Shown: positions 7,644-16,347, counted from the first letter of the stretch. The stretch: 64,000 bases of DNA from Archangium sp. (GCA_030681645.1 JAUXRX010000016.1:1-64000), one strand, 5' to 3'. The notes: generated by a model from the letters alone, not told the origin. A program made the numbers and translations.

Positions 7644-8639
7644 ATGGCCAACGCGACCATCGACACGCTGCTGCTGTTCTCCCTGCCCGCCTCGGGAAAG
7701 TCGGAGGTGCGGCGCTACATGGACCAGCTCACCCCGCAGCAATGCCGCGACGACTTCAACATCGGCACCACGCTGCAGCTCGACGACTACCCCTACGTGC
7801 ACCTGATGCACCGCATCGACGACCTGTTGCTCGAGCACGGGTGGAAGAACGCCTTCTACCGGGGGCCCCACCGGCCCTTCGTCGACGAGTGGACCTGGGC
7901 CGCGCTGATCGAGCTGCTCAACGAGGACTACCGGAACCTGGTCGAAGGCAAGCAGGTGCAGGTCAGCAGCGCCGCGCAGCACCTGTTCGATCGCCTCGAC
8001 GCCGCGCACGAGCGGGCGGGCGTGCGGCCCCTGCTGGGCGAGGTGCCCTGGCGCATTCGCGTCAAGGTGGGCCAGGCGCTCGAAGCGGAGTGCCGCAAGG
8101 AGCTCGACACCCTCAACAAGCAGAACGCGCTCGACAAGAAGGGCAAGACCATCGTGATGGAGTGCGCGCGCGGCGGCCCCAACGGCATGGACTTCCCGCT
8201 CACGCCGCCGTTCGGCTACTCGACGGCCTTCGCGCACCTCTCGCCCACCATTCTCGAGCGCGCCAGCGTGCTCTACATCTGGGTCGAGCCGCAGGAGAGC
8301 CGCCGCAAGAACATCGAGCGCGGCCGCCCCGATGGCTCGGGCAGCATTCTTCACCACAGCGTGCCCGCCGAGGTGATGCTGGGCCAGTACGCGAAGGACG
8401 ACATGGCGTACCTGCTGGAGCAGAGCGATCGCCCCGGCACCATCCGCGTCGACCGCGTGCTCGAGCACGGCGGCAAGTACGAGCCGAAGGCGTACTACCT
8501 GCCGGTGGGGCGCTTCGACAACCGCACCGATCGCACCTCGTTCGTGCGCGAGGCGAAGGAGAAGTGGGCGAAGCCCGACGTCGAGCGGCTGCACGGCGGC
8601 CTCAAGGTGGCCTTCGAGCAGATCGACGCTGCGCGGTGA
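7644..8639 (+). CDS. P-loop NTPase-like protein of unknown function
   Basis: 331 residues from ATG 7644; an in-frame ATG at 7587 would add a non-hydrophobic extension. The N-terminus carries a Walker-A-like loop after a hydrophobic strand (TLLLFSLPASGKSEV, residues 8-22), as in small-molecule kinases. Other striking stretches are LQLDDYPYVHLMHRIDDLL, IVMECARGGPNG and VLYIWVEPQESRRKN. These suggest a phosphotransferase or sugar-nucleotide-like enzyme, but no specific family is recognised. Divergent from the partner-switching operon. Confidence 0.7.
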   Translation: MANATIDTLLLFSLPASGKSEVRRYMDQLTPQQCRDDFNIGTTLQLDDYPYVHLMHRIDDLLLEHGWKNAFYRGPHRPFVDEWTWAALIELLNEDYRNLVEGKQVQVSSAAQHLFDRLDAAHERAGVRPLLGEVPWRIRVKVGQALEAECRKELDTLNKQNALDKKGKTIVMECARGGPNGMDFPLTPPFGYSTAFAHLSPTILERASVLYIWVEPQESRRKNIERGRPDGSGSILHHSVPAEVMLGQYAKDDMAYLLEQSDRPGTIRVDRVLEHGGKYEPKAYYLPVGRFDNRTDRTSFVREAKEKWAKPDVERLHGGLKVAFEQIDAAR

Positions 8640-8687
8640 TTCGTCGCTGTATTGACCGCGAGCGCGGCCACCTGCGATAGCGCCCCC

Positions 8688-10148
8688 GTGCGCACCCAGA
8701 TCCTGTCCTTCGTCTTCGGTTTGACGCTCCTGCTGCTCGCGCCGGCCTGCCCGACGAAGGACAAGTGCAGCGCCTTTACCTGCAGCGGCTGCTGTGACGC
8801 CACCGGCGCCTGCCTGGCCGGCAACGGCAACCTCGCGTGCGGCGCCAACGGAGCGCAGTGCTCCCTGTGCCAGGGCGCGCAGAGCTGCACCTTCGGGGTG
8901 TGTGGGGGTGCAGGTGCGGGCGGGGGCAACACCGGTGGCGGCGGCGGCTCGGGCGGCGGGGGCGCCGTTGGAGGCGGCGTGGGCGGCGGCTCGGGCAACC
9001 CCACCGTGACCCAGTTCTGCACCGACGCGATCACCGCGCAGGCCGACCACTACGGGGCCTGCGGCGTCTACAGCCCCGCGGGGCTCGCCGAGCAACGCGC
9101 TGGTCAGCTCGCGCGCTGCAATTCTGCGGGCGGCATCTCGGCGGCCTACGCCGATGGCCGGGCCACCTTCGACGCCACGGCCGCGGCGAGCTGCCTGGCC
9201 GCCGTGCGCAACATGACGTGCACCAATACGTCGCCGCCGGGCTACGAGAGTTGTTACGCCGTCTTTCCGGGCGTGGTGCCGCTCGGAGGCTCCTGCTATT
9301 CCAGCACCGACTGCACGAGCGCGGGCTACTGCAACACGTCGATGACCTGCCCCGGTCAGTGCGTGGCGCGCGTCGCCCTCGGCCAGCCCGCGACACGCGA
9401 CGAGCAATGCCCTGCCAACGCCCAGGCGTATGGCGGCGTGTGCGTGGCGCGCATCGCGCTGGGTCAGTCGTGTGCACCGACCGGAGGCGTGACGGACTCG
9501 CACTACTGCGTCGATGGCGCGACGTGCGACGCCTCGGACCTGTGCGTGACGCGGACGCCCACGCTGCTGCAGGGTAATGGGCAGCCCTGCAACACCACCA
9601 CGCTCGAGTGCGGCGTCGGCCTGAACTGCATCGCGGGCACGTGCGCCCCGTACGTCACCGCGGGCAACGCCTGCGACAGCGTCCGCCGCTGCCAGTGGGA
9701 CCTCAGCTGCAACGCGGCCAACGTCTGTGCCGCCCCCGCGGCCGCGGGCGCGACCTGCGGCTCGGGCACCGGCTGCCGCAGCGGGCTCTTCTGCAACATC
9801 CCCACGGGGATGACGACGGGCACCTGCGCGACGCGCCGCACGGTCGATCAGACCTGCACCTACGCGGGCTACGAGTGCGACCTGGCGCTCTTCTGCACGG
9901 CGACCGCAACGACGATGACGGGCGTGTGCAAGGCGCCCTACGCCCCCGGCGCGGCCTGCCGGTACGACGGCTCGTACCAGCAGTGCGGCGCGGGCTACTG
10001 CACCGCGACGAGCACCGTCGTCACGGGGGTGTGCGCCAACAGGAAGACGACCGGCGCGTCGTGCGTCACCAGCCAGGAGTGCCAGAGCTCGAGCTGCACC
10101 AGCGGCGTCTGCGACCCGCCGGGCTACTGCTACGACTCGACCCCCTGA
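8688..10148 (+). CDS. Cys-rich lipoprotein
   Basis: 486 residues from GTG 8688. The signal peptide ends in the lipobox LAPAC (Cys 21). A Gly-rich linker follows at about 75-105. The rest is full of cysteines spaced in short GxxCxxxxxC modules (for example GLNCIAGTC, GLFCNIPTG, GYCTATSTVVTGVC), probably disulfide-bonded surface repeats. This architecture is common among myxobacterial lipoproteins of unknown function. The ORF extends 12 codons further upstream, but the signal peptide fixes the start at GTG. Confidence 0.8.
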   Translation: MRTQILSFVFGLTLLLLAPACPTKDKCSAFTCSGCCDATGACLAGNGNLACGANGAQCSLCQGAQSCTFGVCGGAGAGGGNTGGGGGSGGGGAVGGGVGGGSGNPTVTQFCTDAITAQADHYGACGVYSPAGLAEQRAGQLARCNSAGGISAAYADGRATFDATAAASCLAAVRNMTCTNTSPPGYESCYAVFPGVVPLGGSCYSSTDCTSAGYCNTSMTCPGQCVARVALGQPATRDEQCPANAQAYGGVCVARIALGQSCAPTGGVTDSHYCVDGATCDASDLCVTRTPTLLQGNGQPCNTTTLECGVGLNCIAGTCAPYVTAGNACDSVRRCQWDLSCNAANVCAAPAAAGATCGSGTGCRSGLFCNIPTGMTTGTCATRRTVDQTCTYAGYECDLALFCTATATTMTGVCKAPYAPGAACRYDGSYQQCGAGYCTATSTVVTGVCANRKTTGASCVTSQECQSSSCTSGVCDPPGYCYDSTP

Positions 10149-10302
10149 TCGAGGGAACGGATTGTCAGCCGGCTGTCAGCGGTGAACGGCGCAACGTGAC
10201 GGCGCTGTCCTGCTGCGCAGCGTGCGCACGTCATGGGTGCGTCATGGGTGCCTGAGCCCGCACGGTTGGGTTCGGCCGGGCGTTTGCTCCCCGCTGGGGT
10301 CC
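10149..10302. other. intergenic region with 11-bp direct repeat
   Basis: The 154-bp gap between the Cys-rich lipoprotein and the barrel protein holds two perfect tandem copies of GTCATGGGTGC (10230-10240, 10241-10251). No gene or convincing terminator is seen. Confidence 0.5.
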
Positions 10303-10953
10303 ATGAACCTCCCACTGCTGGTGCTGGTGACGGCGTTGTCGGCGTCGGGCGCAGGTGACGAAGACCGGGAACGCCCGGGCAACACCACGGAGATCTCCTT
10401 CGGCTACCTCGGCCAATGGACCGACGAGCGCAACCGCGCGCTCGAGCTCAAGCCGTCGTCGGCTGATCCGCCCTTCGCGGGCTCGGTGACCGACCCGTTC
10501 CTCGGGGCGCCCTACGGCAGCGCCATTCTCGCCGGGCCGGTGCTGGAGTGGCGCGGCATCTACAAGCAGGTGCGCCTCACGGTGGGGGTGCGCTTTCCGT
10601 TCTCGAACTTCCGCCCCAGTGACACCGCGCAGCAGGTGGTGCTCGGCGGGGTGACGCACGACGTGCTGGTGCGCTCGATGTCCTTGTGGGACTTCCGCAC
10701 GGGCATCGGCTTCGAGCTGCCCTTCAGGCGGGTCTCTCCGTTCATCGACGTGCTGGGTGACGTGCAGACGATGACCACCCAGTTGTCGATCGACGGCGTC
10801 ACCGCCACGTACACCGGGCGCGCGTTCTCGCTCGGCGGAAGGCTCGGGGCGCGCTACCAGGTCGATCACCTCTTCGTCGCGCTCGCGGCCGAGGCCACCG
10901 CGCTGGGTCCGCTGCGCGTGGGCGGCACGCTGCAGGTCGGGCTGGGGTTCTGA
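10303..10953 (+). CDS. outer-membrane beta-barrel-like protein
   Basis: 216 residues from ATG 10303. A signal peptide (MNLPLLVLVTALSASGAG) is followed by alternating polar/hydrophobic strands (QVRLTVGVRFPFSNF, FSLGGRLGARYQV) and a C-terminal strand ending in Phe (LRVGGTLQVGLGF), the usual barrel-assembly signature. Comparable size to 8-strand barrels. Specific function unknown. It is 12 bases from the downstream phosphoesterase gene and probably cotranscribed. Confidence 0.65.
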   Translation: MNLPLLVLVTALSASGAGDEDRERPGNTTEISFGYLGQWTDERNRALELKPSSADPPFAGSVTDPFLGAPYGSAILAGPVLEWRGIYKQVRLTVGVRFPFSNFRPSDTAQQVVLGGVTHDVLVRSMSLWDFRTGIGFELPFRRVSPFIDVLGDVQTMTTQLSIDGVTATYTGRAFSLGGRLGARYQVDHLFVALAAEATALGPLRVGGTLQVGLGF

Positions 10954-10965
10954 TAGTTGGGGGCC

Positions 10966-12273
10966 ATGCGCTTCGAGGCCATGGTGCTGCTGGTGGTGGG
11001 CGCGGGTTGCGCGAAGTCGACGCTGGTGGGCATCACCGAGGCCGAGGCGAAGGACAAGCTGGCGGCCTGCGCGCACGGGCCCGGCGCGCTGGCGAAAGAC
11101 ACGCTGCCCTCGAACGCGAAGTACGGCGCGAAGATGCCGATCGATCACTTCGTGCTGGTGATGCAGGAGAATCGCTCGTTCGATCACTACTTCTCGAAGC
11201 TCGGCCACGGCGGCGTGCACGTCGCCTCGGCCAACGCGCAGAACCCGGCCAGCGACGGCAGCGTGGCGCAGCGCTACCACGAGACGCGGTACTGCCTGAC
11301 CGACGTGAACCACGGGTGGAACGGCTCGCACCGGCAGTTCAACGAGGGGAAGAACGACGGCTTCGTGGTCACCAACGAGCCCAACGGCGAACGCGCGCTC
11401 GGGTACTACGACGAGACCGATCTGCCCTTCTATTACGGGCTCGCGCGCACCTTCGCGATCTCCGACATGCACTTCTCGTCGGTGATGGGGCCCACGCAGC
11501 CCAACCGCATCTACTACTGGGCGGGCACCTCGTTCGGCGCGATCAAGAACGGCATTCCCCCGCAGATGGTGAACAACAAGCCCACGCAGAGCCTGTTCAC
11601 CCGGCTCAACGACGCCGACGTGCCCTGGAAGTCGTACGTGAGCGACGTGGCCTCGCCGGCCGTGTTCGTGGGGCTGCTCAGCAGCAACGACGAGAACTTC
11701 AAGCCGCTCGACCAGTTCTTCGTCGACGCGGCGGCGGGTGAGTTGCCGTCCGTGTCGGTGGTGGAGGCGTACTTCACGGGCGGGGTGCGGGCTGATCAGG
11801 ACGACGAGCACCCGGCGGGCAACATCCAGCGGGGGCAGGCCTTCACCCGGCGGGTGGTGGAAGCGGTGATGCGCTCACCACAGTGGCCGCGCACCGCGAT
11901 GGTGCTGCTCTACGACGAGCACGGCGGCTTCTACGACAGCCAGCGGCCGCCGGCGGCGTGCGAGCCCGACGAGCTTCTTCCCATCGGCGACGCCACGCGG
12001 CGCTTCGATCACCTCGGCTTCCGCACCCCGCTGATGGTCATCTCGCCGTTCGCGCGCAGGAACTACGTCTCCCACGTGCCGGTGGATCACACCGCGGTCA
12101 CCCGCCTGGTGGAGGCGCGCTTCGACCTGCCTGCGCTCACGAAACGCGACGCGAACGCGTGGCCCCTGCTCGACCTGTTCGACTTCGAGCACCCGGACTA
12201 CTCGGTGCCCGAGCTGCCCGAGGCGGTCATCGACGCCGAGCGCGACGCGCAGTGCAAGCGCGACTTCCCGTGA
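10966..12273 (+). CDS. phospholipase C-like phosphoesterase lipoprotein
   Basis: 435 residues from ATG 10966. The signal peptide ends in VGAGC (Cys 15), so this is a lipoprotein. It has the hallmarks of the bacterial phosphoesterase / non-haemolytic phospholipase C and acid phosphatase AcpA family: HFVLVMQENRSFDHYF (about 61-76), MGPTQPNRIYYW, VVEAYFTGG, LLYDEHGGFYD and PLMVISPFARRNYVSHVPVDHT. At 435 residues it is shorter than haemolytic PLCs and lacks their C-terminal repeats. Likely acts in the periplasm or at the cell surface on phospholipids or phosphate esters. Confidence 0.85.
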   Translation: MRFEAMVLLVVGAGCAKSTLVGITEAEAKDKLAACAHGPGALAKDTLPSNAKYGAKMPIDHFVLVMQENRSFDHYFSKLGHGGVHVASANAQNPASDGSVAQRYHETRYCLTDVNHGWNGSHRQFNEGKNDGFVVTNEPNGERALGYYDETDLPFYYGLARTFAISDMHFSSVMGPTQPNRIYYWAGTSFGAIKNGIPPQMVNNKPTQSLFTRLNDADVPWKSYVSDVASPAVFVGLLSSNDENFKPLDQFFVDAAAGELPSVSVVEAYFTGGVRADQDDEHPAGNIQRGQAFTRRVVEAVMRSPQWPRTAMVLLYDEHGGFYDSQRPPAACEPDELLPIGDATRRFDHLGFRTPLMVISPFARRNYVSHVPVDHTAVTRLVEARFDLPALTKRDANAWPLLDLFDFEHPDYSVPELPEAVIDAERDAQCKRDFP

Positions 12274-12283
12274 CCAGCTCCGC

Positions 12284-12309
12284 GCCTCGACTCCGCTCGG
12301 CGTGAACGG
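12284..12309. repeat. dispersed repeat, family B (convergent junction)
   Basis: One copy of the CCTCGACTCCGCTCGG-type repeat followed by cgtgaacgg, placed ten bases after the phosphoesterase stop and before the convergent TVP38-like gene end at 12331. Related copies lie at 35901, 36272 and 53551. Confidence 0.75.
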
Positions 12310-12330
12310 AACCGGCCCTTCTCAGTCCGA

Positions 12331-12903
12331 TCACGCCAGACCGAACAAGCCGGCAAGCCACCGGGTGACCTCTCCACCCAGCACCACGCCACCCACCACC
12401 GCCGGGACGAAGCCGATCGCCGTGCCGAGCATCAGCCGCGGCAGGGGCACCTTCAACACGCCGATGAGCAGCTGCGCGGGGTGGAGCGTGAAGGTGGCGA
12501 CGCGGAAGAGGATGACGCCGACGAGTCCGCGCTCGGTGAGCCAGCTCTCGTACCTGCGCAGCCGCGCTGGAATGCGGGCCTGCACCCAGTCGAACGCGAC
12601 GTAGCGGGCGAAGGCCACGTTCACCATCGCCGAGCCGAAGGCGCCGGCCAGCGCGAGGATGAGCGCCAGCCAGGTGGGCCAGATGAGCCCGGCCACCACC
12701 GTGAACATGTTCCCCGAGAGTCCGAGCGGCTGCAGGAAGGTGAAGGTGAGCAGGTAGATCGCCACGCCCCAGGGGCCGTACCCGCGGATCAGCTCGGCGG
12801 TGTGCTCGAGCGAGAAGGTGTCGAGCGCGCCCGAGGCGAAGAGCCCGATGACCAGGGCGATCACCACCGCCACCAGGGCGAGCTTGAGGGCGCGGGGACT
12901 CAC
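12331..12903 (-). CDS. TVP38/TMEM64 family membrane protein (VTT domain)
   Basis: 190 residues, start GTG 12903. An N-terminal transmembrane helix (LALVAVVIALVIGLFASGAL) is followed by the VTT/SNARE-associated core: GPWGVAIYLLTFTFLQPLGLSG, VAGLIWPTWLALILALAGAFGSAM, a re-entrant-type segment (VGVILFRVATFTLHPAQLLIGVLKVPL) and a final helix with GG.VLGG. Homologues are proposed to move or scramble lipids; the role here is unknown. It lies next to a fatty-acid desaturase-like gene in the same direction, suggesting a membrane-lipid theme. Confidence 0.85.
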   Translation of the reverse strand: MSPRALKLALVAVVIALVIGLFASGALDTFSLEHTAELIRGYGPWGVAIYLLTFTFLQPLGLSGNMFTVVAGLIWPTWLALILALAGAFGSAMVNVAFARYVAFDWVQARIPARLRRYESWLTERGLVGVILFRVATFTLHPAQLLIGVLKVPLPRLMLGTAIGFVPAVVGGVVLGGEVTRWLAGLFGLA

Positions 12904-12919
12904 GCCCTCACTCTGCCAG

Positions 12920-13594
12920 TCAGAGCTCGCCGCAGGGGATTGACGGGAAGCGGTGGTGCTTCTGGTGGTGCAGGAAGCTCGAGATGACCGCGCTGTGCGT
13001 CCACGCCAGCGCGCGGGCGATGGAGAGGAAGAGGCGCGGAGGCCGGTGCGGCAGGTGCGAGGCCCAGGCGGCGGCGGTGAGCTGCATCACCACGTTCGTG
13101 ACCACCCAGGCCGCGCCGATGGTGGAGCGGGAGGTCAGCGCGAGCGTGGTGGCGACGAGCGCGGCGAGGGTCTCGGCGGCGAGCCAGCGGCGCTCTCGCG
13201 GGCGGGCCACCCGGAAGGACTCCACGCGGTACTGCGCGGTGTTCATCGGGCCGGCCAGCACCGCGCGCCAGAGGGGCAGGGTGGCTCCCACGCCTTCGAG
13301 GTCGTCGCGCTCGAGCGGGCGCGCGTGGTGGCGCAGGTGCATCAGCCGCATGCCGTGACCTGCGACGAGCATGGGGAACGAGGCGAGGCTGAGGGCGAGC
13401 TCGTTGAGGCGGCGGGGGAGCCCGAGCGCGCCGTGCGCGAGGTCGTGGGTGAAGGCGAAGGCGGCGAGGTGCAGCGAGAGGGCTCCGAGGAGCGCGAGCG
13501 GGGCGTGGTGCGCTCCCGCCAGCAGCAGCGCCAGGCTGAGGGCGTGGCGGGCGGCGTGTCCCATCAGTGGTTTCACCTGCAGTCGGGGTGCCAT
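12920..13594 (-). CDS. fatty acid desaturase / hydroxylase-like membrane protein
   Basis: 224 residues from ATG 13594, preceded by AAGGAGG eight bases upstream, which rules out the long upstream extension of the frame. Three histidine boxes are visible: HDLAH (50-54), HLRHH (86-90) and HHQKHH (209-214), with hydrophobic helices between them. This is the diiron pattern of membrane desaturases and hydroxylases. It is short compared with typical acyl-lipid desaturases (300 or more residues), closer to the beta-carotene hydroxylase size. Substrate unknown. The TVP38 gene follows 16 bases downstream. Confidence 0.8.
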   Translation of the reverse strand: MAPRLQVKPLMGHAARHALSLALLLAGAHHAPLALLGALSLHLAAFAFTHDLAHGALGLPRRLNELALSLASFPMLVAGHGMRLMHLRHHARPLERDDLEGVGATLPLWRAVLAGPMNTAQYRVESFRVARPRERRWLAAETLAALVATTLALTSRSTIGAAWVVTNVVMQLTAAAWASHLPHRPPRLFLSIARALAWTHSAVISSFLHHQKHHRFPSIPCGEL

Positions 13595-13608
13595 GGCTTC
13601 TTCCTCCT

Positions 13609-13665
13609 TCACTGGACGTGCTGAATGATGAGGAAGGTCTGCGGGAAGGACTGGGTGGGTTCCAT
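13609..13665 (-). CDS. possible 18-aa leader peptide upstream of the desaturase
   Basis: ATG 13665 with AAAGGAAG eight bases before it opens an 18-codon frame, MEPTQSFPQTFLIIQHVQ, whose TGA at 13609 merges with the AAGGAGG ribosome-binding site of the desaturase gene. Translation of the peptide would therefore reload or expose the next start. It is too short for composition tests, so it could be chance. Confidence 0.35.
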   Translation of the reverse strand: MEPTQSFPQTFLIIQHVQ

Positions 13666-13733
13666 GGGGGTACTTCCTTTCGCAAGGGAGTACCGGAGGG
13701 GCGGGCGGTGGTTGCGTGTTCGGCGCCCCCCGG

Positions 13734-13760
13734 CCCTCTCCCCGCTCCGCAGGGAGAGGG
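13734..13760. repeat. dispersed palindromic repeat, family A
   Basis: Core CCCTCTCCCC-GCTCCGC-AGGGAGAGGG, four bases beyond the stop of the minus-strand kinase gene (13765). It fits a transcription-end hairpin between the kinase and the next minus-strand gene. Confidence 0.8.
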
Positions 13761-13764
13761 AGCT

Positions 13765-15165
13765 TCAGGGCACGGCTCGTTCGATCATCTGGCGCAGGCC
13801 ATCGACGACAGGTGGCACGGCACCCGCGATGACGCCCAGCACCCACGCCGGCTCACGGTGGAGCTGGCGCCCCAGCCGCCACGCCTCGAGCCGCGCCAGC
13901 GACGCCAGGTAGGTGACCGCGAGCAGCAACCCTCCGCCTCCCAGCGGCACGTACGCGGTGAGCGTCGCGCTCGGCCCCAGCACCGCCACCCGCGCCAGGT
14001 ACGTGCACAGCGCGAACGCGCCCGCGAGGAAGGTGGCGCGCGCGAAGGGCAGGGGGCCTGAAGGGCGCGCGGTGGTGAGCCCGGCCTTGCGCCAGTGCTG
14101 CCGCAGCGCCCCCACCGCCGCGAGGGCCACCCCGAAGAGCGCGGCGGCCGCGAGGACCCACCCGGTCTCGAAGCGGGCCACCGTGTAGAGCCGGCCGTCG
14201 GCGAGCGCGCGCGTTCCGAGCGCGACCAGCGGGGGCACGTCACCCGCGGCGTGAACGCGCGGCGTCAGGCTCACCACGCCTGCCCAGGCGATCGCCGCGA
14301 AGGCCACGGTCATCGAGACGGCCACCGCGCGGCTCCACAGTTGTTCTTCCGCCGGCAGCGCGCCCGCCTTCTCCAGCGTGACCTGGCTGAGCGCGAGCTG
14401 GAACTTGCGCGCCGACTCGAAGCGCGCCTCGGGCGTGGCCGACATCGCGCGGCGCACGATGGCGTCGAGCCCGCCGGGAAGCGGAGCGCCTTCCCCGAGC
14501 GGCGCCTGGCCGGTGACGAGCTGCCGCAACATCGCGCCGAGCGCATAGACGTCGGCGCGCGCCGTGGCCGGTGCACCGGCGAGCACCTCGGGCGCGACGT
14601 AGCCCGGCGTACCCATCGCCGCGCCGGGCCGGGTGAGGCCTCGGCCCGCCAGCTCGCGCGCGATGCCGAAGTCGGACAGCTTCACCTCGCCCGCGGGCGT
14701 GAGCAGCACGTTCTCGGGCTTCACGTCGCGATGCACGAGCCCCGCGTCGTGCACGGCCTGCAGCGCCTCGCACACCGAGCCCATCACCCGCACCGCCTCG
14801 CGTGGCTCCAGCGGAATGCGGGACGCGAGCGTGCCGCCTTCCACCAGTTCCATCACCAGCCACGCTTCACCGTCTTCTTCGCCCGCGTCGAACACCTGCA
14901 CCACGTTGGGGTGCTTGAGCTTCGCCAGCGCGCGCGCCTCGAGCGTGAAGCGGTCCTTCAGCTCGGGCAGCGCCTTCGAGAGGAACTTCACCGCCACGAA
15001 GCGGTCCAGCTTCACGTGCCGCGCGCGGTAGACCGTGCCCATGCCGCCTTCCCCGAGGGGCTCGAGCAGCTCGAGGCCCGCGAAGGTGGGGCTGTGCGTG
15101 GTGAAGAGACACTTCGGGCAGGGCCCGTCACCTCGCAGCTGACTGCCGCAGCGCACGCACTTCAT
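13765..15165 (-). CDS. membrane Ser/Thr protein kinase with N-terminal zinc ribbon
   Basis: 466 residues from ATG 15165, overlapping the sigma-factor stop (ATGA). A zinc ribbon (CVRC at 3-6, CPKC at 16-19) precedes a complete Hanks kinase domain: GEGGMGTVY (38-46), VAVK with Lys 60, HRDVKPEN (145-152), DFG (165-167) and APE (191-193). After about 275 come several hydrophobic helices (VAVSMTVAFAAIAWAGVV and others), probably four or five transmembrane segments in place of an extracellular sensor. The kinase should regulate, or be regulated with, the ECF sigma factor encoded upstream. Confidence 0.92.
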   Translation of the reverse strand: MKCVRCGSQLRGDGPCPKCLFTTHSPTFAGLELLEPLGEGGMGTVYRARHVKLDRFVAVKFLSKALPELKDRFTLEARALAKLKHPNVVQVFDAGEEDGEAWLVMELVEGGTLASRIPLEPREAVRVMGSVCEALQAVHDAGLVHRDVKPENVLLTPAGEVKLSDFGIARELAGRGLTRPGAAMGTPGYVAPEVLAGAPATARADVYALGAMLRQLVTGQAPLGEGAPLPGGLDAIVRRAMSATPEARFESARKFQLALSQVTLEKAGALPAEEQLWSRAVAVSMTVAFAAIAWAGVVSLTPRVHAAGDVPPLVALGTRALADGRLYTVARFETGWVLAAAALFGVALAAVGALRQHWRKAGLTTARPSGPLPFARATFLAGAFALCTYLARVAVLGPSATLTAYVPLGGGGLLLAVTYLASLARLEAWRLGRQLHREPAWVLGVIAGAVPPVVDGLRQMIERAVP

Positions 15166-15851
15166 CGGCTGAGCGAGTCCAGCAGCGAGCTCACCTCGGT
15201 CTGCAGCTCGGCGCCTTCTCCCACGGTGTGGGCCACCTCGGCCTCGACCAGCTCCCGAAAGCGCAGCCGGGCGCGGTGGAGGAGCGACTTGAGCTGGGGA
15301 ATGGAGACGCCGAACTCGGCGGCGGCGTCGCGGTAGGCGGGCGGCTCCTCGCGCGGAGAGAAGAAGCGGCGAATGAGCTCGAAGTCGCCAGCGCGGCTGC
15401 TCCATTCCTGCTCGAGGCTCTTCATCGAGCGCTCGAAGACGGCGACCGCCCACGCGCGCTCGAACGCGAGGTCGGGCGTGAGCGAAGGGTCGGCGAGGCG
15501 TTCGCCCAGCGCGAGATCGAGCTCGAGGGGTCGCGCCTCGCCTCCCCGCTTCTGCGCGGTGGCCTTCTCGTGCTGACGAATGAGGAAGTTCTCGGCGGCG
15601 ACCTTGAGGAAGCCGCGCAGCCGACCGCGCTCGGGGTTGAGCTGGTCCACCACGTCACGCTCGAGCAGCTCGAGACACAGGCCCTGCACCGCGTCGGCCG
15701 CTGCCGTGCCATCGAGACCGCGCGCGCGGAAGAGCGCGTAGAGCGAAGGCCAGTACGTCGAGAGCAGGTGCCTCCACGCCTCGGCCCTCGCCTCGGGTGA
15801 CTCACGCGCCGCGAGGATCAGCGTCCACCGGGTGGTGGGAAACGCGCTCAT
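15162..15851 (-). CDS. ECF-type RNA polymerase sigma factor
   Basis: 229 residues from ATG 15851 (MSAFPTTRWTLI). The opening PTTRWTLILAA is typical of ECF sigma factors encoded beside Ser/Thr kinases in Myxococcota and Planctomycetes. Region 2 lies at about 25-95 (RHLLSTYWPSLYALFRARG, AVQGLCLELLE), and region 4 near the C-terminus (AAAEFGVSIPQLKSLLHRARLRFREL) is the helix-turn-helix that reads the -35 element. No anti-sigma gene is adjacent; the coupled kinase takes that position. Confidence 0.85.
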   Translation of the reverse strand: MSAFPTTRWTLILAARESPEARAEAWRHLLSTYWPSLYALFRARGLDGTAAADAVQGLCLELLERDVVDQLNPERGRLRGFLKVAAENFLIRQHEKATAQKRGGEARPLELDLALGERLADPSLTPDLAFERAWAVAVFERSMKSLEQEWSSRAGDFELIRRFFSPREEPPAYRDAAAEFGVSIPQLKSLLHRARLRFRELVEAEVAHTVGEGAELQTEVSSLLDSLSR

Positions 15852-16347
15852 GCGCGCGACCGTAGCCACCACCTGCGCCCGAAGCACGAGCATCGATGAG
15901 GCGCGGTGGCCGGGTGGTAAGAGCCCGACAGGGGAGACCTCAAGGGTGTCGGCGTCTTCGCCGTCGGGGCCGCAACAGTCGGTCTGGTGCTGGCGCCTCC
16001 GGTCGATCTCATGCTCGACGTGCTGGGTGTGCGAGCGCTGCTGACAGGCCGGATGGGTCGACTCGGTTCAAGATCATCGCGTGAGGTCGGCGTCCCGACC
16101 AGGCTCCTGGTCGTCGAGCCGGTGGAGAAGCTCAAGCGTGGCCGGACAGGCTGCTTTGCCTGCAGTCGTCAGCGCGTCCACGCTCGATGTCCGCGTGGGA
16201 AGGAGCCGCGCTCCCGGTACGGCTTCCGCTGGGGCCTGCTGGCGCGCAGCCGGGGCGATTCAGAAAAGCAGCCTGTCCCCATTTTAGCCGGGGAACACCT
16301 TCGTCTTCCGGCGGGTTCCACGCTGGACTGTTACAGTCGGGCGCCCC
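15852..16347. other. 496-bp intergenic region
   Basis: Divergent region between the sigma factor and the DUF4175 gene. Short open frames exist on both strands, but none has a start signal and recognisable content. A stretch at about 15945-16060 reads as hydrophobic peptide (VFAVGAATVGLVLAPPVDL) and could be a decayed gene fragment. The inverted-repeat element at 16144-16278 lies inside. Confidence 0.5.
16144..16278. repeat. inverted-repeat element (REPIN-like)
   Basis: A perfect 14-bp inverted repeat, GGACAGGCTGCTTT at 16144-16157 and its complement at 16265-16278, encloses 107 bp. From memory, GGGGACAGGCTGCTTTT-type sequences occur near REP-associated tyrosine transposases, so this may be a non-autonomous repeat doublet. 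No transposase gene is in the window. Confidence 0.6.
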
